A stretch of 64,000 bases of DNA from Nitrospira sp. (GCA_024998595.1 JACOEK010000006.1:1-64000), one strand, 5' to 3'; counted from the first letter of the stretch, positions 26,727 to 39,796 are shown. The notes: generated by a model from the letters alone, not told the origin. Made by a program: numbers and translations.

Positions 26727-27074
26727 ATGGCAATCCTGGTCGTCGGCGGTGATTCGGTCAGTGCCATCACAGAACGGGCCTACGCCGGCGGCCACGGATG
26801 CGTCGAACATTGGAGCGGACGCAAGACCCGGGATCTAATGAAGTCGATTCCCAAAGATACAGAGGCCGTGGTGCTGGTGTTGGATCGAGTGAACCATACG
26901 TTGGCGAGGAAGGTGCGCACCGAAGCGTCGCGCCGCGGCCTTCCCGTGTTTTTCCAGAAGCGGGGGCGTCAAGTTCGGGCGGCCGGCGACCGGCCGCTCG
27001 ACCTGATGCACTGGATCGGCAGAAAAGAGTGCGACCCCCCGGAGACAAACCTATACACAGAGGCACGAGGATAA
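26727..27074 (+). CDS. DUF2325 family protein
   Basis: A 115-residue protein beginning MAILVVGGDSVSAITERAYAGG and containing VEHWSGRK and VVLVLDRVNHTLARKVRTEASRRGLPVFF, the DUF2325 layout. An AGGGAG site precedes the ATG at 26727. DUF2325 proteins have a Rossmann-like fold and occur near redox or anion-stress genes, but no biochemical function is established to my knowledge. It sits between the porin module and the sulfate transporter. Confidence 0.75.
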   Translation: MAILVVGGDSVSAITERAYAGGHGCVEHWSGRKTRDLMKSIPKDTEAVVLVLDRVNHTLARKVRTEASRRGLPVFFQKRGRQVRAAGDRPLDLMHWIGRKECDPPETNLYTEARG

Positions 27075-27331
27075 ACGGTCCGGTCCTTATCAGAATGTTT
27101 GAAGCCGTGAATCTGAACGACAGAAAGGGGAAGAGAGGGCAAACCACATGACAACATTCCAAACGCCGACCATCTCAGCCCTGAGAGTTTTCTACCTACG
27201 CATGCGCGTGCCGCATCCCTGTTGACCTTCAACCGCCCCTACTGATCCGAACAGCGTGCCAGTGACGAACCGTGAAGCAGGTCGCCGACCTGCCGAATCG
27301 ATAGACGTGTGCCTTTATCAAGGAGATCATC

Positions 27332-28354
27332 ATGACGTTCACGCATATCATCAGCGCCCTCGCGATCGTACTCGGGTTGGCCACCGCCGCGCAGGCTGCT
27401 GAGTTGCCCTCGCTATTAAACGTGTCCTACGACCCGACCCGCGAGCTGTACCAGGAATATAACGCCGCCTTCATCAAACATTGGAAGGAAAAGACAGGCA
27501 ACACGATCTCCATCAAGCAGTCCCATGGCGGATCGAGCAAACAGGCGCGGGCAGTCATCGACGGCCTCGGCGCAGACGTGGTCACGCTCGCGCTCGCGCA
27601 GGATGTCGACGCCATCTCCCATCAGGCCGAGTTGCTTCCGGAAAACTGGCAGACTCGTCTCCCTCACAACAGCGCACCCTATACCTCGACCATCATCTTC
27701 CTCGTGCGCAAAGGCAACCCGAAGGGCATCAAGGATTGGAGTGACCTGGTGAAGCCGGGTCTGGCGGTCATCACACCCAACCCCAAAACGTCCGGCGTCG
27801 CCCGTTGGAACTACTTGGCAGCCTGGGGCTATGCCCTCAAACAGGCGGGCGGAGACGAAGCCAAAGCGAGGGAGTTCATCACCCGCCTCTATACGAACGT
27901 TCCGGTGCTCGACTCCGGGGCGCGCGGCGCCACGACTACCTTCGTGGAACGCGGCATCGGCGATGTGCTGATCAACTGGGAAAATGAAATCCTCCTGGGC
28001 GGCGAGGAATTGGGCAAAGACAAATTCGATATCATCGTGCCCCCGACCAGCATCCTCGCGGAACCCACAGTCAGCCTGGTGGACAAGGTCGTCGATAAAA
28101 AGGGCACGAGAGAAGTGGCGCAAGCCTACCTGGAATATCTCTACTCCGACGTGGGCCAGGATATCGCGGCCAAACACTACTATCGCCCTCAATCGGCCAC
28201 GGTAGCGGCCAAATATGCCAATCAGTTTCCGAAGCTGACCCTGTTCACCATCAATGACGTGTCCGGAAGCTGGAGTGTGACCAACAAGGTCCACTTCGTC
28301 GACGGCGGGGTGTTCGACCAGGTCTATCAAGAAATTTCACGCAGCAGGAAGTGA
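27332..28354 (+). CDS. cysP: Sulfate ABC transporter periplasmic binding protein
   Basis: A 340-residue binding protein with a signal peptide ending AQA. The sequence [52 protein letters not shown] is diagnostic of the Sbp/CysP sulfate- and thiosulfate-binding family, and the [16 protein letters not shown] block is also present. AAGGAGATCATC precedes the ATG. The gene could equally be called sbp. It is followed by cysT, cysW and cysA in order. Confidence 0.93.
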   Translation: MTFTHIISALAIVLGLATAAQAAELPSLLNVSYDPTRELYQEYNAAFIKHWKEKTGNTISIKQSHGGSSKQARAVIDGLGADVVTLALAQDVDAISHQAELLPENWQTRLPHNSAPYTSTIIFLVRKGNPKGIKDWSDLVKPGLAVITPNPKTSGVARWNYLAAWGYALKQAGGDEAKAREFITRLYTNVPVLDSGARGATTTFVERGIGDVLINWENEILLGGEELGKDKFDIIVPPTSILAEPTVSLVDKVVDKKGTREVAQAYLEYLYSDVGQDIAAKHYYRPQSATVAAKYANQFPKLTLFTINDVSGSWSVTNKVHFVDGGVFDQVYQEISRSRK

Positions 28355-28360
28355 GCCCTT

Positions 28361-28403
28361 GTGTCGGTCCGGCCGGTGAACTGTATTCACCAGCCGGACC
28401 GGC
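28361..28403 (+). terminator. Strong hairpin between cysP and cysT (attenuator or stabiliser)
   Basis: A 15-nt arm at 28366-28380 pairs with 28386-28400 around the 5-base loop CTGTA, with one mismatch and a G/C-rich base; a C-G pair extends it by one. No T-run follows, so it is not a simple terminator. It probably shields the cysP message or partly stops transcription so that more binding protein than permease is made. Confidence 0.55.
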
Positions 28404-28428
28404 CCGTACGACGACTAAAGGAGCGACC

Positions 28429-29265
28429 ATGTCCCTCATCTTGAAACAGCCGACGGTGTTACCAGGCTTCGGGCTCACACTCGGATTCACCCTGTTCTAT
28501 CTCAGCCTGATCGTGTTGATTCCGTTAGCCGGTCTATTCGTGAAGACGTCTGCGCTGACCTGGGACCAATTCTGGCAGGCCGTCGCGGACCCGCGGACGG
28601 TGGCCTCGTACCAATTGACGTTCGGGCTGTCCTTCGTGGCCGCCCTGATCAATGCCTTCTTCGGCGTCATCATCGCCTGGGTCCTCGTGCGCTATTCATT
28701 CCCCGGCAGGAAATTTGTGGATGCGCTCGTCGATCTCCCCTTCGCGCTCCCGACTGCCGTAGCCGGCATCGCCTTGACCGCCGTGTTCTCGGTGAACGGA
28801 TGGCTCGGCCAATATCTAGAGCCGCTGGGCATCACGGTCGCATTCACGCCGTTAGGTGTACTGGTCGCCCTGACCTTTATCGGCCTGCCCTTCGTGGTGC
28901 GGACCGTCCAGCCGGTCCTGCAGGACCTGGAAAAGGAAATCGAAGAGGCCGCCGCCAGCCTTGGCGCAACCCGATGGAAAACCATCACCAAGGTGATCTT
29001 TCCCGAAGTGTTTCCCGCGCTGTTGACCGGTTTCACCTCGGCCTTCGCCAGGGCGCTGGGAGAGTACGGCTCGGTCGTCTTCATCTCCGGCAACATGCCG
29101 ATGCGGACGGAAATCACGCCGCTACTCATCATCACGAAACTGGAACAGTACGACTACGCCGGGGCGGCAGCCATCGCGGTCGTCATGCTGGTGGCCTCAT
29201 TTGTTCTGCTCCTGATCATCAACGGGCTGCAGTGGTGGAGCGGCAGACGGCAAGTCGCGTTTTAA
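28429..29265 (+). CDS. cysT: Sulfate ABC transporter permease
   Basis: A 278-residue inner-membrane permease: [41 protein letters not shown] and the EAA-type loop [30 protein letters not shown] are typical of CysT/CysU. AAAGGAG precedes the ATG at 28429. It works with CysW and CysA to import sulfate. Confidence 0.93.
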   Translation: MSLILKQPTVLPGFGLTLGFTLFYLSLIVLIPLAGLFVKTSALTWDQFWQAVADPRTVASYQLTFGLSFVAALINAFFGVIIAWVLVRYSFPGRKFVDALVDLPFALPTAVAGIALTAVFSVNGWLGQYLEPLGITVAFTPLGVLVALTFIGLPFVVRTVQPVLQDLEKEIEEAAASLGATRWKTITKVIFPEVFPALLTGFTSAFARALGEYGSVVFISGNMPMRTEITPLLIITKLEQYDYAGAAAIAVVMLVASFVLLLIINGLQWWSGRRQVAF

Positions 29266-29282
29266 TCGACCTGGGAGGGATT

Positions 29283-30161
29283 ATGACAACCGGTGTCTTG
29301 AGCCTGGACAAACGCGTGCCCCGCATCGCCTCGACCGTCGCCGAACCGGTCCTCGTGCGCCTGGCGCTGATTCTGGTTTCGCTGACGTTCCTGGGCCTCT
29401 TCCTGTTCGTGCCCCTGGCGGCCATTCTCTTCGAGGCGCTCAAGCACGGACTGGGCGCCTATCTGGTCTCGTTTCAGGAACCGGATGCCATTGCCGCCAT
29501 TGAGCTCACGCTCCTGGCAACGGCCATTGCCCTCCCGCTGAATGTCGTCTTCGGCCTGTCCGCCGCCTGGGCGATCGCCAAATTCGAGTTTTGGGGCAAA
29601 CAGGTGTTGATCACCTTGATCGACCTTCCGTTTTCCGTCTCGCCGGTCGTCGCGGGATTGATCTACGTGCTGCTCTTCGGTTTGCAGGGCGCCCTCGGGC
29701 CCTGGCTGGCCGCGCACGACATCAAGATCATCTTCGCCGTCCCCGGCATCGTGCTGGCCACCATCTTCGTCACCTTTCCCTTCGTGGCGCGCGAACTGAT
29801 TCCGCACATGCAGGCGCAGGGCAAGGACGAAGAGGAAGCCGCGCTCGTGCTGGGCGCCACCGGCTGGCAGACGTTCTGGCGCGTGACCCTGCCCTCCATC
29901 AAGTGGAGCCTGCTCTACGGGGTCATTCTTTGCAACGCGCGCGCCATGGGAGAGTTCGGCGCGGTGTCGGTCGTGTCCGGCCACATTCGCGGTGAGACCA
30001 ACACCATGCCGCTGCATGTCGAGATTCTCTACAACGAATACAACTACGTCGCCGCCTTTGCCGTCGCCTCCCTGCTGGCCTTGTTGTCGCTGGTCACCCT
30101 CGCCGCCAAGAGCCTGGTGGAATGGACCTCATCGGTCGAACAGAAGGAGAACCGCCCATGA
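29283..30161 (+). CDS. cysW: Sulfate ABC transporter permease
   Basis: A 292-residue permease with [44 protein letters not shown] and the coupling loop [30 protein letters not shown] precedes the ATG at 29283. Its stop overlaps the cysA start (ATGA). Confidence 0.93.
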   Translation: MTTGVLSLDKRVPRIASTVAEPVLVRLALILVSLTFLGLFLFVPLAAILFEALKHGLGAYLVSFQEPDAIAAIELTLLATAIALPLNVVFGLSAAWAIAKFEFWGKQVLITLIDLPFSVSPVVAGLIYVLLFGLQGALGPWLAAHDIKIIFAVPGIVLATIFVTFPFVARELIPHMQAQGKDEEEAALVLGATGWQTFWRVTLPSIKWSLLYGVILCNARAMGEFGAVSVVSGHIRGETNTMPLHVEILYNEYNYVAAFAVASLLALLSLVTLAAKSLVEWTSSVEQKENRP

Positions 30162-31225
30162 GTATCGAAGTCCGTAACATCACCAAAACCTTTCGAACGT
30201 TTACCGCACTGCAGGAGATCAATCTGTACGTGAAGACCGGAGAGCTGATCGCCCTGCTGGGGCCCTCGGGATGCGGGAAAACCACGCTGCTCCGCATCCT
30301 CGCCGGGCTGGAGGGACCGACGACCGGGTCGATTCTGCTGAACGATCAGGAAGTCACCGATCGCCATATCGGCGAGCGCGGCGTCGGGTTCGTCTTTCAG
30401 CACTACGCCCTGTTCCGCCATATGACCGTCTTCGAGAACATCGCGTTCGGGCTCAGAGTCCGGCCCCGAGCCACCCGACCCCCTGATGCAACCATCGACG
30501 CGAAGGTGCGCGAGTTACTCAAGCTGGTGCAGTTGGAGTGGCTGGGCGATCGATACCCGCGGCAACTCTCAGGCGGTCAACGGCAACGTGTCGCGCTCGC
30601 GCGGGCCTTGGCCGTGGAACCCACCGTCCTGTTGCTCGACGAGCCCTTCGGCGCGCTCGACGCCAAGGTCCGGAAGGAACTCCGGCGCTGGCTCAGGCGA
30701 CTCCACACGGATCTCCATGTCACCAGCGTCTTTGTCACCCATGATCAGGATGAAGCGCTGGAGGTCGCGGACCGGGTGGTCGTCATGAATAAGGGGCGCA
30801 TCGAACAGATCGGCACGCCGGAAGAGGTCTACGAACACCCTGCTACCCCATTCGTCTATGACTTTCTGGGCGGCGTGAACCTCTTCCACGGCCGGGTCCA
30901 TGAAGGCCGGGTCCAGGTCGGAGACCTCGATCTGGCGCTCCGTGAACAGGGTGATATTCCGGACGGGCCGGCGATCGGCTATGTCCGGCCGCACGAAATC
31001 GATCTGCACCGCCATCCCGGTGAAGAGGGCGCCATCGAAGCCTTGGTCGGACGGATCCAGCCGGTTGGAGCCGTCGCGCGCCTGGAAATGGTCCGCACTG
31101 ACAATGGCGAACTGATCGAAGGTGAAGTCAGTCAGGAACAATGGCGAGAACTCGCGCTTAGCACCGGTGAACGCGTCTACGTCAGGCCCAAATCGCTCCG
31201 GGTGTTTCCCGAGCCGGTGGAATAG
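30158..31225 (+). CDS. cysA: Sulfate ABC transporter ATP-binding protein
   Basis: A 355-residue ATPase beginning [43 protein letters not shown]. The signature is LSGGQRQR, Walker B is [12 protein letters not shown] and the switch His is in [13 protein letters not shown]. It ends with the CysA-type regulatory region ([12 protein letters not shown]). Translation is coupled to cysW. The sigma-54 regulator gene follows 16 bp later. Confidence 0.94.
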   Translation: MSIEVRNITKTFRTFTALQEINLYVKTGELIALLGPSGCGKTTLLRILAGLEGPTTGSILLNDQEVTDRHIGERGVGFVFQHYALFRHMTVFENIAFGLRVRPRATRPPDATIDAKVRELLKLVQLEWLGDRYPRQLSGGQRQRVALARALAVEPTVLLLDEPFGALDAKVRKELRRWLRRLHTDLHVTSVFVTHDQDEALEVADRVVVMNKGRIEQIGTPEEVYEHPATPFVYDFLGGVNLFHGRVHEGRVQVGDLDLALREQGDIPDGPAIGYVRPHEIDLHRHPGEEGAIEALVGRIQPVGAVARLEMVRTDNGELIEGEVSQEQWRELALSTGERVYVRPKSLRVFPEPVE

Positions 31226-31241
31226 GAACGCAGAGGATCAC

Positions 31242-32320
<1,079 letters not shown>

Positions 32321-32324
<4 letters not shown>

Positions 32325-32740
32325 AACAGACACCTCGCTTCGTCATCTTTGCCCACAACGCCACCTACGACACGTTGCACCAGGTCGGGACCTTGGGACT
32401 GACCGCGGCGGCCATGGGTAAGGACGTCACGGTTGTGTTGCTCTTCTGGACGATTCGCAAACTGGCCGAGGGACGGATTGATGACGTCGACTTTAGCCCC
32501 GAGCATCAGGCCGCTGCGGAAGAAGTCCGCCGGCTCTTAAAAGAGAAGAAAGTGCCGCTGGTCTCCGAGATGTTCCGGGAAGCCCGGGCAGTGGGCGACT
32601 TCCGGCTGGTGGCCTGCAGCGCGGGACTCGAATACATGGGTGTGAACGGAGACGCAGTGACGAGGCAAGTGGATGCGGTCTTGGGATTGCCGGCCATCCT
32701 GGCACTGACGGCCGGCGCCGAGACCACGTTGTTCATGTAA
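32321..32740 (+). CDS. DsrE-family sulfur-transfer-like protein
   Basis: A 139-residue protein of the DsrE/DsrF/TusD fold: FVIFAHNATYDTLHQVGTLGLTAAAMGKDVTVVLLFWTIRKL, with Cys99 in VACSAGLEYMGV at the position of the sulfur-carrying Cys in DsrE2-like proteins. Its start overlaps the activator's stop (ATGA). DsrE-type proteins relay persulfide sulfur. In this operon it could take sulfur from the desulfurase or pass it to the carrier; that partnership is inference. Confidence 0.8.
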
Positions 32741-32774
32741 ACGCATGGTGCTGATCGATTGGAGAGAGACGGCT

Positions 32775-32975
32775 ATGGTTGTGGAGATCAATGGAAAAGC
32801 TGAAGAGATTCCGGGGTCGGTCGTCCTGGATGCGCTGAACGCCAAACAGATCGACCCGCAAATGGTCGCTGTGGAATTGAACGATACGCTGATCGAACGC
32901 GATCATCTGGGTTCTACTCCGTTACAGCCGGGCGATCGCCTGGAATTTCTGTTCTACATGGGCGGTGGCCGGTGA
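32775..32975 (+). CDS. ThiS/MoaD-like sulfur carrier protein
   Basis: A 66-residue ubiquitin-fold protein (MVVEINGKAEEIPGSVVLDALNAKQIDPQMVAVELNDTLIERDHLGSTPLQPGDRLEFLFYMGGGR). The C-terminus is GGGR rather than bare GG, so the final Arg must be removed before a thiocarboxylate can form, or the carrier is used differently. It overlaps the cysteine synthase gene by 4 bp. A MoeB/ThiF-type enzyme that could adenylate it is encoded two genes on. It may be a thiamin (ThiS) or a CysO-type cysteine-synthesis carrier. Confidence 0.82.
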   Translation: MVVEINGKAEEIPGSVVLDALNAKQIDPQMVAVELNDTLIERDHLGSTPLQPGDRLEFLFYMGGGR

Positions 32976-33901
32976 CGGAACGAGTACAACAGAACATCAC
33001 CCAACTGATCGGCCGGACGCCGCTGGTGCGACTCAACCGGCTCTCACCGGAAGACGGCGCGACCATCTACGCGAAGGTCGAATCCTCCAACCCCGGAGGC
33101 AGCGTCAAGGACCGGATCTGCCTCAACATGATCAATGAGGCGGAACGGAGCGGCCGCCTCAAGCCCGGCACGACCATCGTCGAACCCACGAGCGGGAATA
33201 CCGGCATCGGGCTCTCCCTCATCGCCGCCGTCCGAGGCTATCCGATGATTCTGGTCATGCCGGAGAGCATGAGCTCGGAACGGGTTAGCCTTCTCGCATC
33301 GTACGGTGCGCAGTTGGTGCTGACGCCCGCCGCCGAGGGCATGAAAGGCTCCATTCGGGAAGCCGCACAGATCGTGGCTCAGCATCCGTCCTGCTTCATG
33401 CCCGACCAGTTTTCCAACCCGGCGAATCCGGCGGCGCACCGGCTGACCACAGCCGTGGAGATCTGGGAGTCCCTGGACGGACAGTTCGACGCCTTCGTCG
33501 CAGGGGTCGGAACCGGCGGCACCATCACCGGATGCGGAGAAGTCTTCAAGGAGCGCAATCCCCACATTCAGATCATTGCGGTTGAACCAAGCGGATCCCC
33601 GATCCTCTCAGGCGGCCCCTCAGGTCCGCACAAGATTCAAGGCATCGGCGCGGGCTTCATCCCGCAGGTGTTGAATCAGAAGATCCTCGATCGCGTCATC
33701 AGCGTCACCGACAACGAGGCCTACCAGACCGCCAAGCTCCTGGCAAAGAAGGAAGGCCTGCTCGTGGGAATCTCGGCCGGAGCCAACGTGGCCGCCGCCC
33801 AGAAGGTGGCCCGGGAACTCGGCCCGGGCACACGCGTGGTGACGATCCTCTGCGACACAGGCGAGCGGTACATCAGCATGGAGAAATATTTCAACATCTA
33901 A
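32972..33901 (+). CDS. cysK: Cysteine synthase (O-acetylserine sulfhydrylase)
   Basis: A 309-residue PLP enzyme making cysteine from O-acetylserine and sulfide. The PLP lysine is in NPGGSVKDR, the substrate loop is PTSGNTGIGL, the phosphate loop is GVGTGGTITG and GPHKIQGIGAGFIP is typical of CysK. The GTG start overlaps the carrier gene (GTGA), so both are co-translated. The neighbouring sulfur carrier raises the question whether it can use a protein thiocarboxylate (CysO/CysM style); the sequence itself looks like ordinary CysK. It is the counterpart of srpG, next to srpI in cyanobacteria. Confidence 0.9.
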   Translation: MTERVQQNITQLIGRTPLVRLNRLSPEDGATIYAKVESSNPGGSVKDRICLNMINEAERSGRLKPGTTIVEPTSGNTGIGLSLIAAVRGYPMILVMPESMSSERVSLLASYGAQLVLTPAAEGMKGSIREAAQIVAQHPSCFMPDQFSNPANPAAHRLTTAVEIWESLDGQFDAFVAGVGTGGTITGCGEVFKERNPHIQIIAVEPSGSPILSGGPSGPHKIQGIGAGFIPQVLNQKILDRVISVTDNEAYQTAKLLAKKEGLLVGISAGANVAAAQKVARELGPGTRVVTILCDTGERYISMEKYFNI

Positions 33902-33958
33902 GTAGACATGCCGTCGACGGGCAGTGCCGGCCTGATGGCAACCAGATGAAAGCCGCAC

Positions 33959-34795
33959 ATGAATTTCACCGATGAACAAATTACCAGGTACAGCCGCCAC
34001 ATCCTGCTTCCGGAGGTCGGCGGCAAGGGACAGAAGAAGATCGCGCAGGCCCGCATTCTGATCGTCGGGGCGGGTGGCCTCGGCTCACCGGCAGCCCTCT
34101 ATTTGGCGGCAGCCGGCGTCGGCACCCTCGGATTGATCGACAACGACGTCGTCGACCTCTCGAACCTGCAGCGTCAGGTCATTCACCACACGCCCGACGT
34201 GGGTCGGCCCAAAGTTGTTTCGGCGAAGGAGAAAATTCAAGCGCTGAACCCGGACGTCAACGTGGTGTTGCACGAGGAACGGTTCATGGCCGCCAACGCC
34301 CTGAATCTGGTTCGCGACTATTCGGTCGTGATCGACGGGGTGGACAATTTCTCGGCGAAATTTCTCATCAACGACGCCTGCTACTTTGCCGAAAAGCCTC
34401 TCGTCCACGGCGGGATCCTGCGTTTCGACGGGCGGGTCTCCACGATCATTCCGAAGCAATCAGCCTGTTACCGCTGCGTCTTCAACGGGCCGCCCCCGCC
34501 CGGCCTGGTCGCCAGTTGCCAGGAAGCCGGCGTCCTCGGGGTGTTGGCAGGAGTCATCGGCACGATTCAGGCGACAGATGCGTTGAAATTGATCCTGGGC
34601 ATCGGGCGCCCCCTGACTGATCGTATGTTGGATTTCGACGCCCGTAATATGCGGTTCCGCGAGATCCCCGTCAAACGGAATCCCCGATGTCCCCTCTGTG
34701 GAGCGCATCCGACTGTCACCGAACTGATCGACCACGAACAGGCCACCTGTGAGCTGCGGCCCCCTGTGGCTGCCGCTCACGGAAATGAACCATAA
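33959..34795 (+). CDS. moeB: MoeB/ThiF-family E1-like adenylyltransferase
   Basis: A 278-residue enzyme that adenylates the C-terminus of a ubiquitin-like sulfur carrier. NFTDEQITRYSRHILLPEVG starts the family; the nucleotide site is GAGGLGSPAALYLAAAGVG. The catalytic Asp/Arg region is NLQRQVIHH, and the zinc is held by CYRC and CPLC. The rhodanese-like tail of longer homologues is absent. It lies 57 bp after cysK; its partner is probably the ThiS/MoaD-like protein at 32775. Whether it serves Moco, thiamin or cysteine cannot be told from sequence. Confidence 0.88.
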   Translation: MNFTDEQITRYSRHILLPEVGGKGQKKIAQARILIVGAGGLGSPAALYLAAAGVGTLGLIDNDVVDLSNLQRQVIHHTPDVGRPKVVSAKEKIQALNPDVNVVLHEERFMAANALNLVRDYSVVIDGVDNFSAKFLINDACYFAEKPLVHGGILRFDGRVSTIIPKQSACYRCVFNGPPPPGLVASCQEAGVLGVLAGVIGTIQATDALKLILGIGRPLTDRMLDFDARNMRFREIPVKRNPRCPLCGAHPTVTELIDHEQATCELRPPVAAAHGNEP

Positions 34796-34923
34796 CCGGG
34801 CGACCGAGTCGCTCTAGACTATCCCGGATTCTTGGAGGGCACCACATGAGGACGTGAGCCAAGAAAGAGAACCAGTGTCACGAGTGCAGGGCATGTATCC
34901 AACACCATTGAAAGGACAACACG

Positions 34924-35895
34924 ATGAGTGAACGAGCAACTGTTTCCGAACAACAAAGCCTGAGCGCCAAAGCCGCGCGAAATTTGGCGACTGCCACGGT
35001 CACCGTCCCGCAAATGACGGACATCACCCCGCGATGGCTGCACAAACTACTCCCCTGGGTGGACGTGGACGGCGGCGTCTACCGTCTCAATCGGGTCGCG
35101 AAGGCCGTCAAGGGACAAGAGGCCAATGAATTCGGCGAAGCCAAGGTCGATCTCCTCACGGTGGACGGCGGCGAGCCGGAACTGCCGACGACCTTTGTGG
35201 ATTACGAGATCAACCCGCGCGAGTATCACCTGAGCACGATCCAGACGGTCGTGCGCACGCATACGCGTGTCACCGATCTGTACAGCAACCGCATCGATCA
35301 ATTGCGCCAGCAGGTGCGTCTGACGGTGGGAGCGGTCAAGGAGCGGGAAGAATGGGAAATCATCAATCATGCGCAGTTCGGCCTGTTGAAAGAAGTCGCG
35401 CCGTCACAGCGCATCACTACACGCAAAGGGACGGTGACGCCGGACGATCTGGACGAACTCTTGAGCCTGGTCTGGAAAAAGCCCGCCTTCTTCCTCGCTC
35501 ACCCCAAAGCCATCGCCGCATTCGGACGCGAAGCGACCAGGCGCGGAGTGCCGCCTCCAACGGTGCATCTCTTCGGATCGCCCTTCATCACCTGGCGCGG
35601 CATTCCGTTGATCCCGAGCAACAAGCTGGAGATCGATAAGGCGGGGAAAACGAGTATTCTGCTGTTGCGCGTCGGCGAGGCTCAACAGGGTGTCGTCGGG
35701 CTGCAAAAGGCGGGCGTCACCGGTGAACTCGAAACCGGTCTCTCCGTCCGCTACATGGGGACGAACGAACATGGCATCGCCTCCCATCTGGTGACACGCT
35801 ATTTCTCAGCAGCGGTCTTGACCGAAGATGCCATCGCGCGTCTCGACAACGTCTCGACCAAGTTCTATCACGAGTATGTCTATCCAAAGGCGTAA
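34924..35895 (+). CDS. srpI: Family 2A encapsulin shell protein (SrpI-like)
   Basis: A 323-residue shell protein with the HK97 fold that self-assembles into a nanocompartment. ARNLATATVTVPQMTDITPRWLHKLLPWVDVDGGVYRLNRV is the diagnostic N-terminal arm. DLYSNRIDQLRQQVRLTVGAVKEREEWEIINHAQFGLL, KPAFFLAHPKAIAAFGREATRRGVPPPTV, FITWRGIPLIPSNK and QQGVVGLQKAGVTGE match the sulfur-starvation protein SrpI throughout. AAAGGA lies 8 bases before the ATG. The cysteine desulfurase cargo gene starts 4 bp after the stop, and cysteine synthesis genes flank it. Confidence 0.95.
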   Translation: MSERATVSEQQSLSAKAARNLATATVTVPQMTDITPRWLHKLLPWVDVDGGVYRLNRVAKAVKGQEANEFGEAKVDLLTVDGGEPELPTTFVDYEINPREYHLSTIQTVVRTHTRVTDLYSNRIDQLRQQVRLTVGAVKEREEWEIINHAQFGLLKEVAPSQRITTRKGTVTPDDLDELLSLVWKKPAFFLAHPKAIAAFGREATRRGVPPPTVHLFGSPFITWRGIPLIPSNKLEIDKAGKTSILLLRVGEAQQGVVGLQKAGVTGELETGLSVRYMGTNEHGIASHLVTRYFSAAVLTEDAIARLDNVSTKFYHEYVYPKA

Positions 35896-35899
35896 GACG

Positions 35900-37861
<1,962 letters not shown>

Positions 37862-37895
37862 ACATCGCAGGGTGAGAGTGAAAAGGCGGATGTGT

Positions 37896-38867
37896 ATGGA
37901 GAGAGATCTGACCAAATCGTTGGAAGCGACGCCATCGACCTGGAATATCGATCAGGTCGTGGTGGCGCTCCGGCACTCGCGTGAAGTCGAGCACAATGTG
38001 CGACATCAGGGACGCATCCGGGAATTGCCGTCCCGGAAAGCGTTACTGGAGGTCCTGGATGGGCTGTGCGCCGTCCTGTTTCCGACCCACTACGGCCGAT
38101 CGGACTTGAACGAGGCGAACATCGACTATTTTGTCGGCAATCAACTCCACCAGACGCTCAGCGTGTTGCAGGATCAAGTGCGTCGTGGACTTCTGTTTGT
38201 GTCGGAGGGAGCAGAGCGGGAGGACGCCGACGCCAACCAGTCGGCGTACGAGATCACGACCGGGTTTGCGGCGCAGTTGCCCGCGATTCGTGCGCGGTTC
38301 TTCACCGACCTGCAGGCGGCCTATCAGGGAGATCCCGCAGCCACGAGCGCTTCTGAAATCCTGCTCTGTTATCCCGGCATGACCGTGGTCATCTACTACC
38401 GCGTCGCGCACGCGCTCTACGAGTTGGGCGCGCGCCTGCCGGCGCGTCTTATCTCGGATATCGCGCACTCTACCACCGGGATCGATATCCATCCGGCGGC
38501 CACCATCGGAGGGTATTTTTTCATCGATCATGGCACCGGCGTCGTGATTGGTGAAACCGCCGTCATCGGCGAGCGCGTGCGTCTCTATCAAGCTGTCACC
38601 CTCGGCGCAAAACGGTTCCAGGAGGGAGAGAAGGGGATCTTGGTCAAAGGCGCCCCGCGCCATCCCATCGTCGAGGATGACGTGGTCATCTATGCGGGCG
38701 CGACGATTTTAGGTCGCATTACCATCGGCAAAGGCTCCATAATCGGCGGCAATGTCTGGCTGACTCACAGCGTGCCGGCCGGCAGCAATGTGCTGCAGGC
38801 GCAAATGCGCAATACGACCGTTGAACCCAAGCATTTGATCGACGCGGTGTATCAACCCAGGATTTAG
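37896..38867 (+). CDS. cysE: Serine O-acetyltransferase
   Basis: A 323-residue enzyme that makes O-acetylserine, the substrate of the upstream CysK. The C-terminal 140 residues form a left-handed beta-helix (IHPAATIGGYFFIDHGTGVVIGETAVIGERVRLYQAVTLGAKRF ... PIVEDDVVIYAGATILGRITIGKGSIIGGNVWLTHSVPAGS). The long N-terminal helical domain (about 180 residues) resembles the SrpH-type form rather than the short CysE. Start choice: the ATG at 37896 is 6 bases after AAGGCGG, while the ATG at 37890 is too close. Confidence 0.9.
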   Translation: MERDLTKSLEATPSTWNIDQVVVALRHSREVEHNVRHQGRIRELPSRKALLEVLDGLCAVLFPTHYGRSDLNEANIDYFVGNQLHQTLSVLQDQVRRGLLFVSEGAEREDADANQSAYEITTGFAAQLPAIRARFFTDLQAAYQGDPAATSASEILLCYPGMTVVIYYRVAHALYELGARLPARLISDIAHSTTGIDIHPAATIGGYFFIDHGTGVVIGETAVIGERVRLYQAVTLGAKRFQEGEKGILVKGAPRHPIVEDDVVIYAGATILGRITIGKGSIIGGNVWLTHSVPAGSNVLQAQMRNTTVEPKHLIDAVYQPRI

Positions 38868-38934
38868 AGCGACACTTCCAAACGGCGCGGCGCGACCGCC
38901 CTGCTGCATGACCATTCGCTTGCCGGAGGCTGCC

Positions 38935-39327
38935 ATGTTCGGACCCATTACCGTCCCGTTCGGCGCAAAAATGCTCTTCAACACAGTCACGCTGAAGCCC
39001 GGCGTCACGTTCGACGATGTCGAGTTGGCTTTCGGGGAACTCTGTAGTGTCGTGAAGGATACGTATGGCGGCGACAAGGGTGGATTCATTGCCGGACAGG
39101 TGTTTAAATTTTCCGGCTTCGTGTCGGACGAGGGATCTCTCACTGCCTCAAGGACCGCCGACGAACATTACGTGATCGTGACCTATTGGCGGTCGTTTGA
39201 AGAGCACGAACGGTCGCACGCCAATCACCTCTTCCGAAACAGCTTCTCCAAAGTCGCCTCTCTCTGCTCCGACACCAAAGAGCTGGGGTATGACATGCTC
39301 TGGCAGGGTGAGGCCGGCACGCGTTGA
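38935..39327 (+). CDS. Dimeric alpha/beta-barrel (ABM-like) protein
   Basis: A 130-residue protein; GGAGG lies 5 bases before the ATG at 38935. The pattern VFKFSGFVSDEG ... EHYVIVTYWRSFEEHERSHANHLFRNSF has the HxxS/W and helix features of the antibiotic-biosynthesis-monooxygenase/haem-degrading-type ferredoxin-like fold. The end of the operon contains no other gene in the same direction. Its substrate is unknown. Confidence 0.65.
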   Translation: MFGPITVPFGAKMLFNTVTLKPGVTFDDVELAFGELCSVVKDTYGGDKGGFIAGQVFKFSGFVSDEGSLTASRTADEHYVIVTYWRSFEEHERSHANHLFRNSFSKVASLCSDTKELGYDMLWQGEAGTR

Positions 39328-39625
39328 CGCTCCCGGACATCATTGTGGATGCGTGGACTACCCTCAACCGCCGACACGTATGCCATTTCACCAAACTTCA
39401 TTCACACACGGAACCGGCACAAGTTCACGCCGTAGTGCTGCGCGTTGAGCTCAGCTAACAGGGTCAGACAACTTCGCAGATCTGCAAGATCGACATCCTC
39501 ACCGTCTCGTCCATGATCGCCCCCCCTCAAGACCGGAGGCTCATCGCACTGCATGGTTCATTGTCCTTTCATCGCATCGTTTCGGAAACGAACAGACCGC
39601 TTCATCTCAGCAGCCGCTCCCCGTC
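39328..39625. other. Intergenic region between convergent operons
   Basis: About 300 bp between the end of the sulfur operon and the end of the small-gene operon on the other strand. No gene and no convincing terminator hairpin is visible. Confidence 0.5.
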
Positions 39626-39796
39626 CTACGCCGCCCGCTTGGTTTCCGTATAGCGCACCTGTTCCGGCCTTTCTTCGCTCACCGAATACGATTGAAGCAG
39701 CTGGCGTTTTTCCGCATCGGACTCATTCGCCAGGCTTGCCGCGAGGATCCACAGCAATGCCGCAATGGTAACCACACCGATGATGTACACCGTCAT
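39626..39796 (-). CDS. One-helix membrane peptide (56 aa)
   Basis: A 56-residue protein with one transmembrane helix (MTVYIIGVVTIAALLWILAASLANES) and a charged C-terminal tail. The start at 39796 is chosen for the GAGGAGGG site 6 bases upstream; a longer frame begins at 39847. It is the last of five small minus-strand genes. Function unknown. Confidence 0.65.
   Translation of the reverse strand: MTVYIIGVVTIAALLWILAASLANESDAEKRQLLQSYSVSEERPEQVRYTETKRAA

Noticed and set aside
34796-34923. Promoter specific to the encapsulin gene in the 128-bp gap
   Set aside because: No -35/-10 pair or sigma-54 box fits well, so I could not support a separate promoter and leave the question open.
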